Below, piece by piece: positions 19,671 to 27,899 of a stretch of DNA of 64,000 nucleotides; the stretch's first letter is position 1, and every line of letters begins with the position of its first letter. The translations under genes and the position numbers were made by a program. The stretch covers positions 248,001-312,000 of the forward strand of contig NZ_PYAT01000003.1 in assembly GCF_003014655.1 (NCBI RefSeq), given 5' to 3'. The notes under the pieces are model-generated. The model did no database searches. It worked only from the letters and a program-made list of their open reading frames with translations, and was not told the origin of the DNA. The DNA is from Planomicrobium soli. Its GTDB lineage: Bacteria; Bacillota; Bacilli; Bacillales_A; Planococcaceae.

Positions 19671-19701
19671 AAACAAAAATCATTCGCCTTTTAGGCGAAT
19701 G
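19671..19701 (-). terminator. Terminator at the end of aroK
   Basis: CATTCGCCT (19681-19689) and AGGCGAATG (19693-19701) pair, followed on the minus strand by ATTTTTG. The stem overlaps the last aroK codons and ends the comG-aroK transcription unit. Confidence 0.8.
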
Positions 19702-20192
19702 ACTTGAAATGCTGCATATTGTGTAATTTGGCGAAGCGAACGAAATTCCGTGCGGACAGTTATATGCGCAGCTGCCTTGTAATAAGGATAGCGCGACTTG
19801 AATAAGGCCTCTATTTCTTCTCGGGTCGATCTTCTGACAATCGGCCGGTTTGGATCTTTGTGGATCCGTCTCCAGATTTCTTTGAAAGGGGCATCCAAAA
19901 ACAGCACAAGCCCTGTTTCACGCATAATCCTGCGGTTGATCTTCCGCATCGTTGTGCCGCCGCCTGTTGAGATGATGCAGTACTCTTCCTGAAAGTTCCT
20001 TAGAAACTCCGTTTCCAAATCGCGGAAATGATTTTCGCCAAACTTCTCAAAAATTTCCGGTATGGTCATTCCGGTCTGCCGCACAATTTCTTTGTCCATA
20101 TCGTAAAAAGGCACTTTCAAGAGAAAACTTAGCCTTCTGCCGATAGCACTTTTTCCGCAGCCCATAAATCCGATCAAGTAAATTCTTTTCAT
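19680..20192 (-). CDS. aroK: Shikimate kinase
   Basis: Phosphorylates shikimate at the 3-hydroxyl. The start chosen is the ATG at 20192 (MKRIYLIGFMGCGKSAIGRR), preceded by GGTGGGAAC; an in-frame GTG at 20207 is open. The 170 residues carry the Walker A loop GFMGCGKSAIGR, the FYDMDKEIVRQTG acid motif and STGGGTTMR. The gene lies after comGG on the same strand, 21 bases from its stop, and shares the terminal terminator. Transcription is probably from the comG region or an internal promoter. Confidence 0.93.
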   Translation of the reverse strand: MKRIYLIGFMGCGKSAIGRRLSFLLKVPFYDMDKEIVRQTGMTIPEIFEKFGENHFRDLETEFLRNFQEEYCIISTGGGTTMRKINRRIMRETGLVLFLDAPFKEIWRRIHKDPNRPIVRRSTREEIEALFKSRYPYYKAAAHITVRTEFRSLRQITQYAAFQVIRLKGE

Positions 20193-20213
20193 GTTCCCAC
20201 CCGACACTCTCTT

Positions 20214-20417
20214 CTACTCAGGTATTTTATTTTTCTCGACTTCCTTTAGTAGTTGTATCGTAGCATGTCTGTGCTTATTTTCCAATCCATCGTATGTCTT
20301 GTAATGAATGGAATAAAGCATCAAGCTGTGGGACATGAGAATGAGAGCCGATAGAAAAAAAACAATGGCAACGGGATAGAGAGCGCCTTTTTCGCTTTTA
20401 AGGATACGTAAAAACAT
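20214..20417 (-). CDS. comGG: ComGG-like competence minor pilin, short
   Basis: 67 residues with one membrane helix (GALYPVAIVFFLSALILMSH) next to the N-terminus, the position and type of sequence seen in ComGG, the last comG gene. Known ComGG is roughly twice as long, so this copy appears truncated at the C-terminus; the stop at 20214 is only 21 bases before aroK. It overlaps the end of comGF. Identity rests mainly on position and the N-terminal pattern. Confidence 0.6.
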   Translation of the reverse strand: MFLRILKSEKGALYPVAIVFFLSALILMSHSLMLYSIHYKTYDGLENKHRHATIQLLKEVEKNKIPE

Positions 20418-20832
20418 ACTCCGCCTCTTCCGTCAGGCCGTTCAAAAATTTTGCCCTGACCGTCAATTTTGTTCCATCTAACCGGAACGAACAGTTTTCC
20501 ACTCCCGTGAGCATCGGTTCATGGCCTTGCCGGAATTTTTGTTTCCGGACAAGCTGCGGATAACTTTCAATATCAAATTCTTCCCCTTTTCGGCTAATCC
20601 GTATGCCTCCTCCATCGTTTATTTCTTCAATAGAATCGATCTCTCGCAAGTAGACTTTCAATTCTTCAGAAAACAGCTGCCATTCCAGCCTTTTCGCGTC
20701 AAGCGACGCAAAAAACAGCATGGAAAAACTGTAGAACAGTGAGATCAGCGGCAACAATAGCATCAAGACCATCAAATCCACAAGCGAACTCAAAAATGCA
20801 AAGCCTTTTTCATTCTTTATGAATCGAGGCAT
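20398..20832 (-). CDS. comGF: ComGF competence minor pilin
   Basis: 144 residues. The N-terminus (MPRFIKNEKGFAFLSSLVDL) resembles a prepilin leader with a following hydrophobic helix to about residue 40. The extracellular part includes FSEELKVYLREIDSIEEI and ends ENCSFRLDGTKLTVRAKF, the layout of ComGF. It overlaps comGE by 16 bases and comGG by 20. It is thought to act as a minor pilin or assembly factor of the competence pseudopilus that takes up DNA. Confidence 0.85.
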   Translation of the reverse strand: MPRFIKNEKGFAFLSSLVDLMVLMLLLPLISLFYSFSMLFFASLDAKRLEWQLFSEELKVYLREIDSIEEINDGGGIRISRKGEEFDIESYPQLVRKQKFRQGHEPMLTGVENCSFRLDGTKLTVRAKFLNGLTEEAEYVFTYP

Positions 20833-21116
20833 TCTGATTCCGGCTTTCCTTTATAGTTGGTGTAGCTTACACATATGTTCCCATCCATTTGCCAATGATA
20901 GTCAACACCATTAAGCTTTCTCGTGCCGCTCCTAACCTGAACCGCTTGCATCTCAATCACTCCTTCGTGCATCGTTTCAAAAGCTGCAACACGCTCTTTC
21001 TTCAATTGAAGCTTCTCGTGCATTCCTTGCAGAACGGGCAGCAAACTGCCGAATAGCACGAATATGATCGTTAAGCTCAGCATTGTCTCTGCCCAGGAAA
21101 CTCCTTTTTCATTCAG
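20817..21116 (-). CDS. comGE: ComGE competence minor pilin, unusual start
   Basis: About 99 residues from a proposed CTG start at 21116 (LNEKGVSWAETMLSLTIIFV), which sits 10 bases after AAAGGGAGG inside the end of comGD. No ATG or GTG is in frame near the pilin leader; a TTG lies 30 bases upstream (MAKGGWFFLNEKG) with no ribosome-binding site. The leader, Glu after the cleavage site, and the hydrophobic helix fit a type IV pilin-like ComGE. The longer open frame back to 21233 is a shadow of comGD. The exact start is uncertain. Confidence 0.75.
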   Translation of the reverse strand: MNEKGVSWAETMLSLTIIFVLFGSLLPVLQGMHEKLQLKKERVAAFETMHEGVIEMQAVQVRSGTRKLNGVDYHWQMDGNICVSYTNYKGKPESECLDS

Positions 21117-21552
21117 AAAGAACCACCCTCCCTTTGCCAAGGTAAACGACCAGCACCCTCTCACCGGCGCTGGTTTCAAAGCGCAATGTGCCCGACCTCG
21201 AAACCGAACCGTTCGCGCCGTAATAAATTTCATTAAGGTTGCTCGTTCTTTTTATAGTTACCGATTCCGGCAGCTTGCGCGTAACAGCCGGTTGAAAAAT
21301 ATCGGTGACCACTTCATACGATTGGCTGGTTCCCCGGAAAACCACCATAGCTGCTCTCTGTGAACGATAACTTTCACTCTGCGCATAATGGATGTCATGA
21401 AGAAGCAAGCGGAAAAACCGCTGTTCTTCCTGCCTAACTTCATGTTTCCAGTATGCCGGAATGGCGATTGCAACGACGGTCATCAGAATCGCCAATACGA
21501 GCAGCATTTCGAGCAGCGTAAATCCGCCTTCGTTTAAACCGGTTTTTTGGAT
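21109..21552 (-). CDS. comGD: ComGD competence minor pilin, no canonical start codon
   Basis: The pilin cleavage and helix region NEGGFTLLEMLLVLAILMTV is clear, and the rest matches ComGD size. Between the upstream in-frame stop (21586-21588) and this motif there is no ATG, GTG or TTG. An ATC at 21552 would give a 147-residue protein with a 10-residue leader; the first ATG, at 21507, falls inside the motif and would remove the cleavage site. There is no good ribosome-binding site. The gene overlaps the comGC 3' end. Either a rare start codon is used or the gene is damaged. Confidence 0.75.
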   Translation of the reverse strand: MQKTGLNEGGFTLLEMLLVLAILMTVVAIAIPAYWKHEVRQEEQRFFRLLLHDIHYAQSESYRSQRAAMVVFRGTSQSYEVVTDIFQPAVTRKLPESVTIKRTSNLNEIYYGANGSVSRSGTLRFETSAGERVLVVYLGKGRVVLSE

Positions 21553-21717
21553 GATACGATACCGTCTGTTGAAATTTCTACTAAATCACCATTTGGACAA
21601 TTGGTTTCGTTCGACTTTAAATAACCTTTGCTTACCAAGTTTTCGATTGTCGGGACCCCTTTTTCATCCATCCGGTATGATTCGACCTGTCCTTGGACCA
21701 TTTGTATCGTTGCTTTG
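21534..21717 (-). pseudogene. comGC: comGC, 3' part cut off by the mobile element
   Basis: The C-terminal 59 or so codons of the major competence pilin: ATIQMVQGQVESYRMDE through the disulfide-type CPNGD region and the end VSSKKPV. The frame continues into the element only to a TTG at 21725, without a ribosome-binding site. Joined at GCTTTG to the 5' part (36041-36180), it gives one continuous 105-residue ComGC with no frameshift. The stop overlaps the comGD frame, as in an intact operon. In the present state it should not be made as a pilin. Confidence 0.92.
21712..21717. repeat. Left attachment core (attL)
   Basis: GCTTTG, repeated at 36041-36046 in the same orientation. It is the only sequence shared at the two comGC breakpoints, and keeping one copy restores the comGC frame. 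The crossover must lie within these six bases; large serine recombinases usually exchange at a central dinucleotide. Confidence 0.85.
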
Positions 21718-21733
21718 AAAAACAACCTTTAAA
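21718..21733. repeat. Left arm of 16-bp terminal inverted repeat
   Basis: AAAAACAACCTTTAAA directly inside the left core. Its exact reverse complement is at 36003-36018. In the excised circle the two arms face each other around the joined core, separated by 28 bases, a layout suggestive of recombinase or accessory-factor binding to attP. The arms are not centred on GCTTTG, so this role is tentative. Confidence 0.7.
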
Positions 21734-21755
21734 CAAAAAAATATAGCTGCTCTCT

Positions 21756-23465
21756 TTAGTTAGAACTATTATAGTATTCTTCATTAACTATATATTCTTC
21801 ATCTAGTGCTTTCCAATGTTCTCTAGCTGCCTTATGTTCTCTTCTAAAGGTTTCCTTTGAAAATGGATTGTGAGGTATATCAGAAACAATCATAGCCATT
21901 GAAAATAACTCATTATATTCTTCTATTTCCTCTTCATAGCTAGGCAATGAGAAATGAAAAGTTAATTCATAGTTGCTTACCTCTACCTTTTTTAGTAGGT
22001 TCAATTTCTCTTCTTGTGTAAAGTTTTTATTTCTGAAAATCGTTTCAATCATTTCTTTTTTATTTATCACTTTCTGTCTAACCTGCTCTATAGCGATTAT
22101 ATTAATTTCAATAAGCTTTTTTTCTAATTCAGCAATTTCTTCTTCTTTCGTATTTGCTCTATCCTTCAAACGCTGCTTAAACTTATCGCTATCTTCAAGA
22201 ACCATATATTTATCAATTATATCTTCTATTTCAAGATTTAATTTTTCTATTTCTTTTCGAATAATTTGTTGAGTTTTATTGAGAAGCAATTTTTGATTTT
22301 CAAGTTTCTCTATAAGCTTCTTATAATAGATAGAATCCCCAAGGGTATTTGTCATAAAGGATAAGTCTATCTGTCTCATAAACCTATTTAAGACAGTAAT
22401 AGCAATGCTTCTAGTATTACAAGAACCGGCTTTGCGCCTTGATTGACATATATAAGTAATTTTCTCTTTTTCGCCTGTATGTCTTACCATCCTAGAGCCA
22501 CAAGAACAAATCAATTTACTGTAAAAGACATCATTTTTAGCTGTTTTCCGTCCTCTTTTGCTTGATTTGTTAATACGACTCTCTCGAATCATATTTGTTT
22601 CTCTCCATAGCTCCTCAGATACAATAGGTTCAACGGCATTAGGAATAGTAATAAAATCAGCTTTATCGTTTTTCTCTCGCTTAACATCAGTGACACTATA
22701 CTTTTTGGTACGATTAACAACAGGACTTCCATAATAAACAGGGTTTATGATTATACGATTTATCTTATCTGGACTAAACCTTACTCCCGTTTGCGATGTT
22801 AATCCTTTTTCATTTAATTCTTTTGCTATTATACTGCTACCTACTTCTAAATAACGATTGAAAATATATTTCACGATTTCTGCATGGTCAGGCTCAATGA
22901 CAATTTCATTATTTTTATTTCTGACATATCCTAGAGCCGGACGAGCAGGTTTATATTCACCTTTATTAGCCATATGTCTCTTGCTGAACATGATTCTTCT
23001 GCTCATGTTATGTGATTCATTCTGAGCAACAGTAAATAGCATACTCATGTTAAAGTGCCAATTTGATGAATCTGAACTATAGCCACTATTCTCAAAAACT
23101 ACGTAGACACCCTTTGTTCTCAAGTCTTCAATTACATCTAAACCGATAGAAGCTGAGCGACTAAATCTCGATGGATCTTTTACCACAATATAATTAAACT
23201 TTGGTCTTCTTTTTGAAAGAATAAAACGATCTTTTCCTTGGTCATTTCCTTTCACATAATCTAAACCGGCATCATGTAACATTCGAATAAATTCCGGTCT
23301 TCTTGCATTGGTTCCAGTTAAGCCTTTTTCTGCATATAAGCCTACAAGTTCATAGCCTGCTCTCTCACAGTAATCAATATAATGTTCTTCTTGGACAATC
23401 ATTGATTTGCTTTGGCTATATTTTTTTGTACTTACTCTCGTATAGATGGCTGCTTTTTTATTCAA
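21756..23465 (-). CDS. Large serine recombinase (integrase)
   Basis: 569 residues, the probable integrase and excisionase of the element. The catalytic resolvase domain begins AAIYTRVSTKK with Ser12 as nucleophile and includes DPSRFSRSASIGLDVIEDL. The recombinase domain (about 165-290) has RPALGYVRNKNNEI. A zinc ribbon (CSCGSRM ... CQSRRKAGSCNTRS) and a long C-terminal coiled coil (about 390-480) complete the large-serine-integrase plan. It lies 39 bases from the left attachment core and reads toward it, as is common for such integrases. The gene appears intact. Related integrases use Listeria comK as a target in A118-type phages. Confidence 0.95.
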   Translation of the reverse strand: MNKKAAIYTRVSTKKYSQSKSMIVQEEHYIDYCERAGYELVGLYAEKGLTGTNARRPEFIRMLHDAGLDYVKGNDQGKDRFILSKRRPKFNYIVVKDPSRFSRSASIGLDVIEDLRTKGVYVVFENSGYSSDSSNWHFNMSMLFTVAQNESHNMSRRIMFSKRHMANKGEYKPARPALGYVRNKNNEIVIEPDHAEIVKYIFNRYLEVGSSIIAKELNEKGLTSQTGVRFSPDKINRIIINPVYYGSPVVNRTKKYSVTDVKREKNDKADFITIPNAVEPIVSEELWRETNMIRESRINKSSKRGRKTAKNDVFYSKLICSCGSRMVRHTGEKEKITYICQSRRKAGSCNTRSIAITVLNRFMRQIDLSFMTNTLGDSIYYKKLIEKLENQKLLLNKTQQIIRKEIEKLNLEIEDIIDKYMVLEDSDKFKQRLKDRANTKEEEIAELEKKLIEINIIAIEQVRQKVINKKEMIETIFRNKNFTQEEKLNLLKKVEVSNYELTFHFSLPSYEEEIEEYNELFSMAMIVSDIPHNPFSKETFRREHKAAREHWKALDEEYIVNEEYYNSSN

Positions 23466-23600
23466 AATTGCTTACCTCCCCATTAATGGCTTTAAACGCT
23501 TTACATCCTTCATACTCTTGAAAAAGCAATCGGTTTAGTATGAAAAAATAATAATCGGTTTTAACATTTTTTGATGATAGAATTTGTCATTTACTTTTTA

Positions 23601-24164
23601 TTAATAATCATGTCCATAAACGATAATGTAGTTATTAAACATACTTGATTTAAATTTATAATTTACAGCAGATCCATACAAATAATTACTAACATCATCT
23701 TTAAACACTATTTCAGCTAAATAGGAAAGTGAATATTTATTCTTTTTGCAGTAACTGACTAAAGAGTTTCCAATATAAGCCACAGTAAAGATTTGATTAT
23801 TCAAGTTAATTTCAAAATTACTGTCTCGATCTCCTTGTTTATAACTTATTATAGATTCATTTTTATATTTTTCATAAATAGTTCCACGTTTGAGTATATT
23901 AACCCAAAATACATTAGTTAGCCCTTTAGTAGAGTTAAATTCTGATATAAAAAACAATCTATAACTTTTATACTCCAACTCATACAAAGTCCAATTATAC
24001 GTTTTCTTTAATTCGACTAGATTTTTGAATTCAAATTTATAAATATCTTTTCCCCAAATCATTCTGTCAAGATCTATTTTTTCATTAATAGACTCTTTAT
24101 TAAACTCTTCTATTTTTTGATATGTATTTCTCAATAAGTAAAAATTCTCTATTAGTTCTTTCAT
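23601..24164 (-). CDS. Unrecognised protein of the mobile element, 187 aa
   Basis: A soluble, Tyr/Asn/Lys-rich protein with no membrane segment or motif I recognise. The start MKELIENFYLLRNTYQKIEE is helical; later strands include NWTLYELEYKSYRLFFISEF and NNQIFTVAYIGNSLVSYC. It is AT-rich like the rest of the element and reads on the same strand as the recombinase, 135 bases upstream of it. A ribosome-binding site is not obvious (the start is preceded by GGGGGCATAATTTGTA). It is possibly a cargo gene; no function is claimed. Confidence 0.55.
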   Translation of the reverse strand: MKELIENFYLLRNTYQKIEEFNKESINEKIDLDRMIWGKDIYKFEFKNLVELKKTYNWTLYELEYKSYRLFFISEFNSTKGLTNVFWVNILKRGTIYEKYKNESIISYKQGDRDSNFEINLNNQIFTVAYIGNSLVSYCKKNKYSLSYLAEIVFKDDVSNYLYGSAVNYKFKSSMFNNYIIVYGHDY

Positions 24165-24944
24165 TACAAATTATGCCCCCTTTTTTTTAAAAAAATCATA
24201 TACTCATCTGTGAGGTTAACTTCTCTCATTATAAACCATTTTAACTACTTTCAGTATTTATAAATGGTTTTATTTACCCTTAACTTTTTTATAATCAGGT
24301 GTGAGCTAACTAGGTCATAGTAAATCCATAAACAATATGTTACTTAAAATCCTTTTCCATCCCCCATCTCTAGATTTAAAACTTTTAAGATAAATTTTAT
24401 GCAAGTCATTTTTTGATAAAACTAAGATTTTAACTCAAGCAATAAATTAGTGTCATTAAAAAGAGTTCTTTGATATTTTTATACTTCTTATTTCATTTTT
24501 AAACGATAAGATACAATGAATTTTCTTTTAGCTTCTATTTCGGTAAATAGTTAAGCCGTAATATAGAATTTCTCGTCATAGCATAAGCTTCATTTAATAG
24601 TTTTTTTTAATTGCATTTAACAATGTAAACATAAATGATTTTGAAATTTATAATTTAATGAATCTTAATTATAAAAGCGATACATCTTATTTTTAGCAAC
24701 AAGAAAATACATCATAATGTTGCTGTGGTAATAAGACATTTTAAAATTTTTTAAGTAGATATTATTATAGAAGCAATTTTAGACACTTCATTTTGAAAAT
24801 CGTAAATCTAAAATATAAATATCAAAAATCAAATACTAAACATTAAATACAAATAAACAAATTAATAAAGGAATAATTGATAGCTAAGACAAGTTCAATA
24901 GTAATTAAAAAGGAGCGGTCATTTTGACTACTCCTTGTCTATCA
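24165..24944. other. AT-rich gene-free stretch
   Basis: 780 bases with stop codons in all frames and very high AT content. The only clear structure is the resolvase terminator at its right end. It may hold promoters for the 23601-24164 gene, but no site can be supported. Confidence 0.5.
24909..24938 (-). terminator. Terminator after the small resolvase
   Basis: On the minus strand AAGGAGTAGTCA, a short loop and TGACCGCTCCTT form a stem with two mismatches followed by TTTTAA. It lies about seven bases past the resolvase stop. Confidence 0.7.
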
Positions 24945-25547
24945 TTACTTTTCTTTTGTTTCATATTTTTTTAATTCTACATAGAAAGTAGCTTTAGGGA
25001 TTCCATTAAGTTTTAATATGTCAGAAACACTCATTTTATTTTCTTCTCTGTTTCTATACTGCTCTAAAGCTTTCTGCATTGATTTATTAGAAAATCCTGC
25101 TTTCCTTCCCATGTGCTTACCTTGATCTTTGGCTCGCGCTCTTCCTTCTGTTGTACGCTCTACAATTAAGTCTCTCTCGAATTGTGCGAATGAACCTAAG
25201 ATATTAAATAATAATGTGCCTAAGCTATTTGGTTTGCCATTCGCTTCGAATGTCATATTCTCTTTTAAGAACCTAATACTTATACCTCTATCTTTTAGCT
25301 GGTCTACTATTTGGTTTAAATCAAATATAGAACGTGCTAGCCGATCAATCTTAGTTACAACAAGAGTATCGCCTTCTCTTAAATAATCTAGACATTCTTT
25401 TAATGCTGCTCTTTGCTTAGTGCTTGTGCCTGTTATCTTCTCATGAAATATCTTAGTTACTCCTGCTTCTTCTAGTAATACTTTTTGAGTCTCTAGCCCA
25501 TTGTCTTGGCTTGTTGTCGATACTCTCGCATATCCTATCATTGACAT
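24945..25547 (-). CDS. Small serine recombinase (resolvase/invertase family)
   Basis: 200 residues, the size of Tn3-type resolvases or Pin/Hin invertases. It has the catalytic start IGYARVSTTSQDNGLETQ (Ser10), the arginine block KIDRLARSIFDLNQIVDQL and GSFAQFERDLIVERTTEGR, then a C-terminal helix-turn-helix (MSVSDILKLNGIPKATFY). It may resolve multimers of the element or invert a segment. It is separate from the large recombinase and not needed for integration. No inverted pair of res-like sites was identified. Confidence 0.93.
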   Translation of the reverse strand: MSMIGYARVSTTSQDNGLETQKVLLEEAGVTKIFHEKITGTSTKQRAALKECLDYLREGDTLVVTKIDRLARSIFDLNQIVDQLKDRGISIRFLKENMTFEANGKPNSLGTLLFNILGSFAQFERDLIVERTTEGRARAKDQGKHMGRKAGFSNKSMQKALEQYRNREENKMSVSDILKLNGIPKATFYVELKKYETKEK

Positions 25548-25734
25548 AATAACCGCTCCTGTCTACAAGTTAAGTATCTTCTATACTTTTAATTATAGAC
25601 TAACTTATAGACTTAGTAAAGCTAATTAAAAGGCTTATTCTTTATGCTTTTTTTACTTGTCTTTAAGTTGAAACTTCTAGACATTTAAAATTGTGTAATT
25701 GTCTATGCATCTACAAATACATATGTTAACAGAA

Positions 25735-25765
25735 AAAGACTTAGCCTAAGTGGCTGAGTCTTTCT
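25735..25765 (-). terminator. Terminator after GIY-YIG gene
   Basis: On the minus strand GACTCAGCC and GGCTAAGTC form an imperfect stem followed by TTTTTC, about 10 bases beyond the stop of the GIY-YIG gene. Confidence 0.7.
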
Positions 25766-25774
25766 ATTTGCTCC

Positions 25775-26521
25775 TTATTCTTTCTTCTTCATACTTTTTT
25801 TATTAGTCTTATGATAATCCTTAATAGCATCCATCATTCCAACATGAAAAGGTAAATTATATGGAAGTTTATATTCTCTATATAAATTATGCAGATATTC
25901 TCTTCTAGTAACCATGTTAGTTAAGCTTGCCATCAAATCAGTATCTTTAATATCATTTATAATTAAATCTGCTATTGTATAAAATTTAGCATTGCTGAAT
26001 AAAGCTTTATCTATAAGATTGCCTGAGTTTTTGTTATATCCATATGGAATCAAGGAGTTGTATGCTCTTATTGCATTGTCTTCTAATTCATTAAGAGTTG
26101 AGAATGAAGTGTTTTCTAATTTAATTAAACTTATATAGAAATCGTCTCCATATTTGTAATCATCATATATCTCTTTGCTGCCTTTATTTAATCTAAAATG
26201 TCCATAAGCTCTATCAAATAGATTGACTGCCTGCCCAATATAAAACATATCTCTTACATGATTGTAAATAATATAGATGCCTGCAAAGTTTTCAATTCCT
26301 AATTTTGCTCTCTCAGTTTTAATCCTAAGCTTAATTAACTCTTCTGGTCTGTAGAGTGTTTCGCTCATCCTTAACTGATCTAATTCCATTCTTACATTTT
26401 CTTTATTTGCTTCTCGCTCTGTTTCAATCTGAACTCTATAGTAAAAGGACTCTTTGATTCCATCGGATTTATAATCGCTTAATGTTTCTCTGATCCATAT
26501 TAGTTCATCTTCTGTCAGCAT
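25775..26521 (-). CDS. GIY-YIG domain protein
   Basis: 248 residues with a GIY-YIG nuclease domain in the middle: AGIYIIYNHVRDMFYIGQAVN (about residues 79-99), then an Arg in FDRAYGHFR. The N-terminal 75 residues are charged and helical (DELIWIRETLSDYKSDGI). The C-terminal part (NSGNLIDKALFSNAKFYTIADLIINDI) may bind DNA. Such proteins are found as homing-type or phage nucleases. Whether it acts on the element's own DNA, on rival phages or on the host is not shown. It has its own terminator and no close partner. Confidence 0.8.
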   Translation of the reverse strand: MLTEDELIWIRETLSDYKSDGIKESFYYRVQIETEREANKENVRMELDQLRMSETLYRPEELIKLRIKTERAKLGIENFAGIYIIYNHVRDMFYIGQAVNLFDRAYGHFRLNKGSKEIYDDYKYGDDFYISLIKLENTSFSTLNELEDNAIRAYNSLIPYGYNKNSGNLIDKALFSNAKFYTIADLIINDIKDTDLMASLTNMVTRREYLHNLYREYKLPYNLPFHVGMMDAIKDYHKTNKKSMKKKE

Positions 26522-27049
26522 ATGACCATCCTCTCAAAATTTGTTTCCAGTTTCATCTTACCTCTAACTTCCAATATTTAATTAAAATATAAAGCTCTCA
26601 GTTGTCTTATTCAATTTAATGATAAGTTTCTTATTGTACATTTAAAAGCTCCCTTGAATGGTTAGAGAGTTAATTTAATAAATAAAACTTATAGTTAAGA
26701 ATGAGCAATTTTTATACTCTACCATACACTCTTTTTACATTTCATTATCTTCTCGTATTCCCTTTCGAAGCAATACGAGTGAACCCCTAATTTCCCTATA
26801 CTTAAAGTTTTTACTTAAAAAACTTTATTTCTCATGTTTAGAAAATGAATAGCTAATTATGCCTTATACATATAGTGTTTTTAATAGGAAAGTTTGAACT
26901 TCTTACCTTTTTAAAAATCGTCTCGCAACATAACAGAAGTTATCTTTTATAAGTGTTATTTACATCTTTGTATGAATATTTATATTCTTTTTCCTCCTAT
27001 GCTACTATTAAAGTAGGATATCTTAATCTATAAATATTGGAGGTTTAAA
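26522..27049. other. AT-rich intergenic region between convergent-origin genes
   Basis: 528 bases between the divergent GIY-YIG (minus) and DUF4393 (plus) genes. It must contain both promoters. The only confident signal is the GGAGG ribosome-binding site at about 27040 before the DUF4393 start. Confidence 0.4.
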
Positions 27050-27805
27050 ATGGATCCTATAATTACATCTGCTCTAACTGCTTTTGTTACAGCCTCAGCT
27101 ACTAAAGGTATGAATGCCCCAATGCAAACTTTAGATGATTTATGGTATTTAGCATTTGGTGATATTAGCCAATTAGCAAATATGAAGAGAGCTAAAAACG
27201 AAATTAATACCGCTCAATATAAAGATTCTATATTGAGAAAAACGTTAGAAATTAAGCCTGAAAATCTTCAAGAGCCTCCTATGAGTATAGTTGGTCCAGC
27301 ATTAGAAGCTTCAAAGTATTATATTGAAGAAGAAGAATTAAGAGAAATGTTTGCTAATGTTATCGCTGCATCAATGGACAAAACAAAATCAGGTGACGTT
27401 CACCATTCTTTTGTCGAGATCATCAAACAACTCTCTCCAAGAGACGCCCATAATATTTCCTTATTCAAAAATCGTTCAGCATATCCTGTTGTTAAATACA
27501 TACTACAAAATAAAATGGACAAAAAATTCATTGTTATTGCCCCTTTGGTTTTTTTATCAAATTTTGTAGATGGTATTATTGATGAAAAGGATTCAGCTTC
27601 AATTTCAAATTTAATAAGACTAGGTTTGCTTGAACACTCTATTGATACCCTAACTAGTGTTGAGGAATATGCTTTCTATGAAAAGGAATCATATCTTGAT
27701 TCTTTAATTTCCGGTTACGATAAAGAAGTTGATGAAGTAGTAACTAGACGAAATTCGTTGAGCGTTACTCCATTAGGAAATCTATTTATGAAAGTTTGCC
27801 TGTGA
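27050..27805 (+). CDS. DUF4393 (Abi-alpha) family protein
   Basis: 251 residues, the only plus-strand gene of the element. The family core SIVGPALEASKYYIEEEELREMFANVIAASMD, followed by HHSFVEIIKQLSPRDAHN, is distinctive of DUF4393 (Pfam Abi_alpha). The family name comes from a link to abortive infection; a molecular mechanism is not known to me. The ATG at 27050 follows TTGGAGGTTTAAA. It has its own terminator (27802-27828). A role in resistance to competing phages is inferred from the family and the setting. Confidence 0.85.
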   Translation: MDPIITSALTAFVTASATKGMNAPMQTLDDLWYLAFGDISQLANMKRAKNEINTAQYKDSILRKTLEIKPENLQEPPMSIVGPALEASKYYIEEEELREMFANVIAASMDKTKSGDVHHSFVEIIKQLSPRDAHNISLFKNRSAYPVVKYILQNKMDKKFIVIAPLVFLSNFVDGIIDEKDSASISNLIRLGLLEHSIDTLTSVEEYAFYEKESYLDSLISGYDKEVDEVVTRRNSLSVTPLGNLFMKVCL

Positions 27806-27828
27806 TGATTTTATCATCACTTTTTTAT
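27802..27828 (+). terminator. Terminator after DUF4393 gene
   Basis: GTGATGAT (27802-27809) and ATCATCAC (27813-27820) pair, then TTTTTTATTT on the plus strand. The stem includes the stop codon. Confidence 0.85.
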
Positions 27829-27846
27829 TTCCACCTATAAAAGAAA

Positions 27847-27869
27847 CAGCTTAGAAGTAATCTAAGCTG
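27847..27869 (-). terminator. Minus-strand terminator after small ORF
   Basis: CAGCTTAGA and TCTAAGCTG pair; the minus strand continues TTTCTTTTAT. No known minus-strand gene ends here except the 48-codon ORF at 27900-28046, which supports that ORF being transcribed or a remnant of a gene that was. Confidence 0.65.
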
Positions 27870-27899
27870 TTCATTGAATGTTGTCGACACTATTCAATT

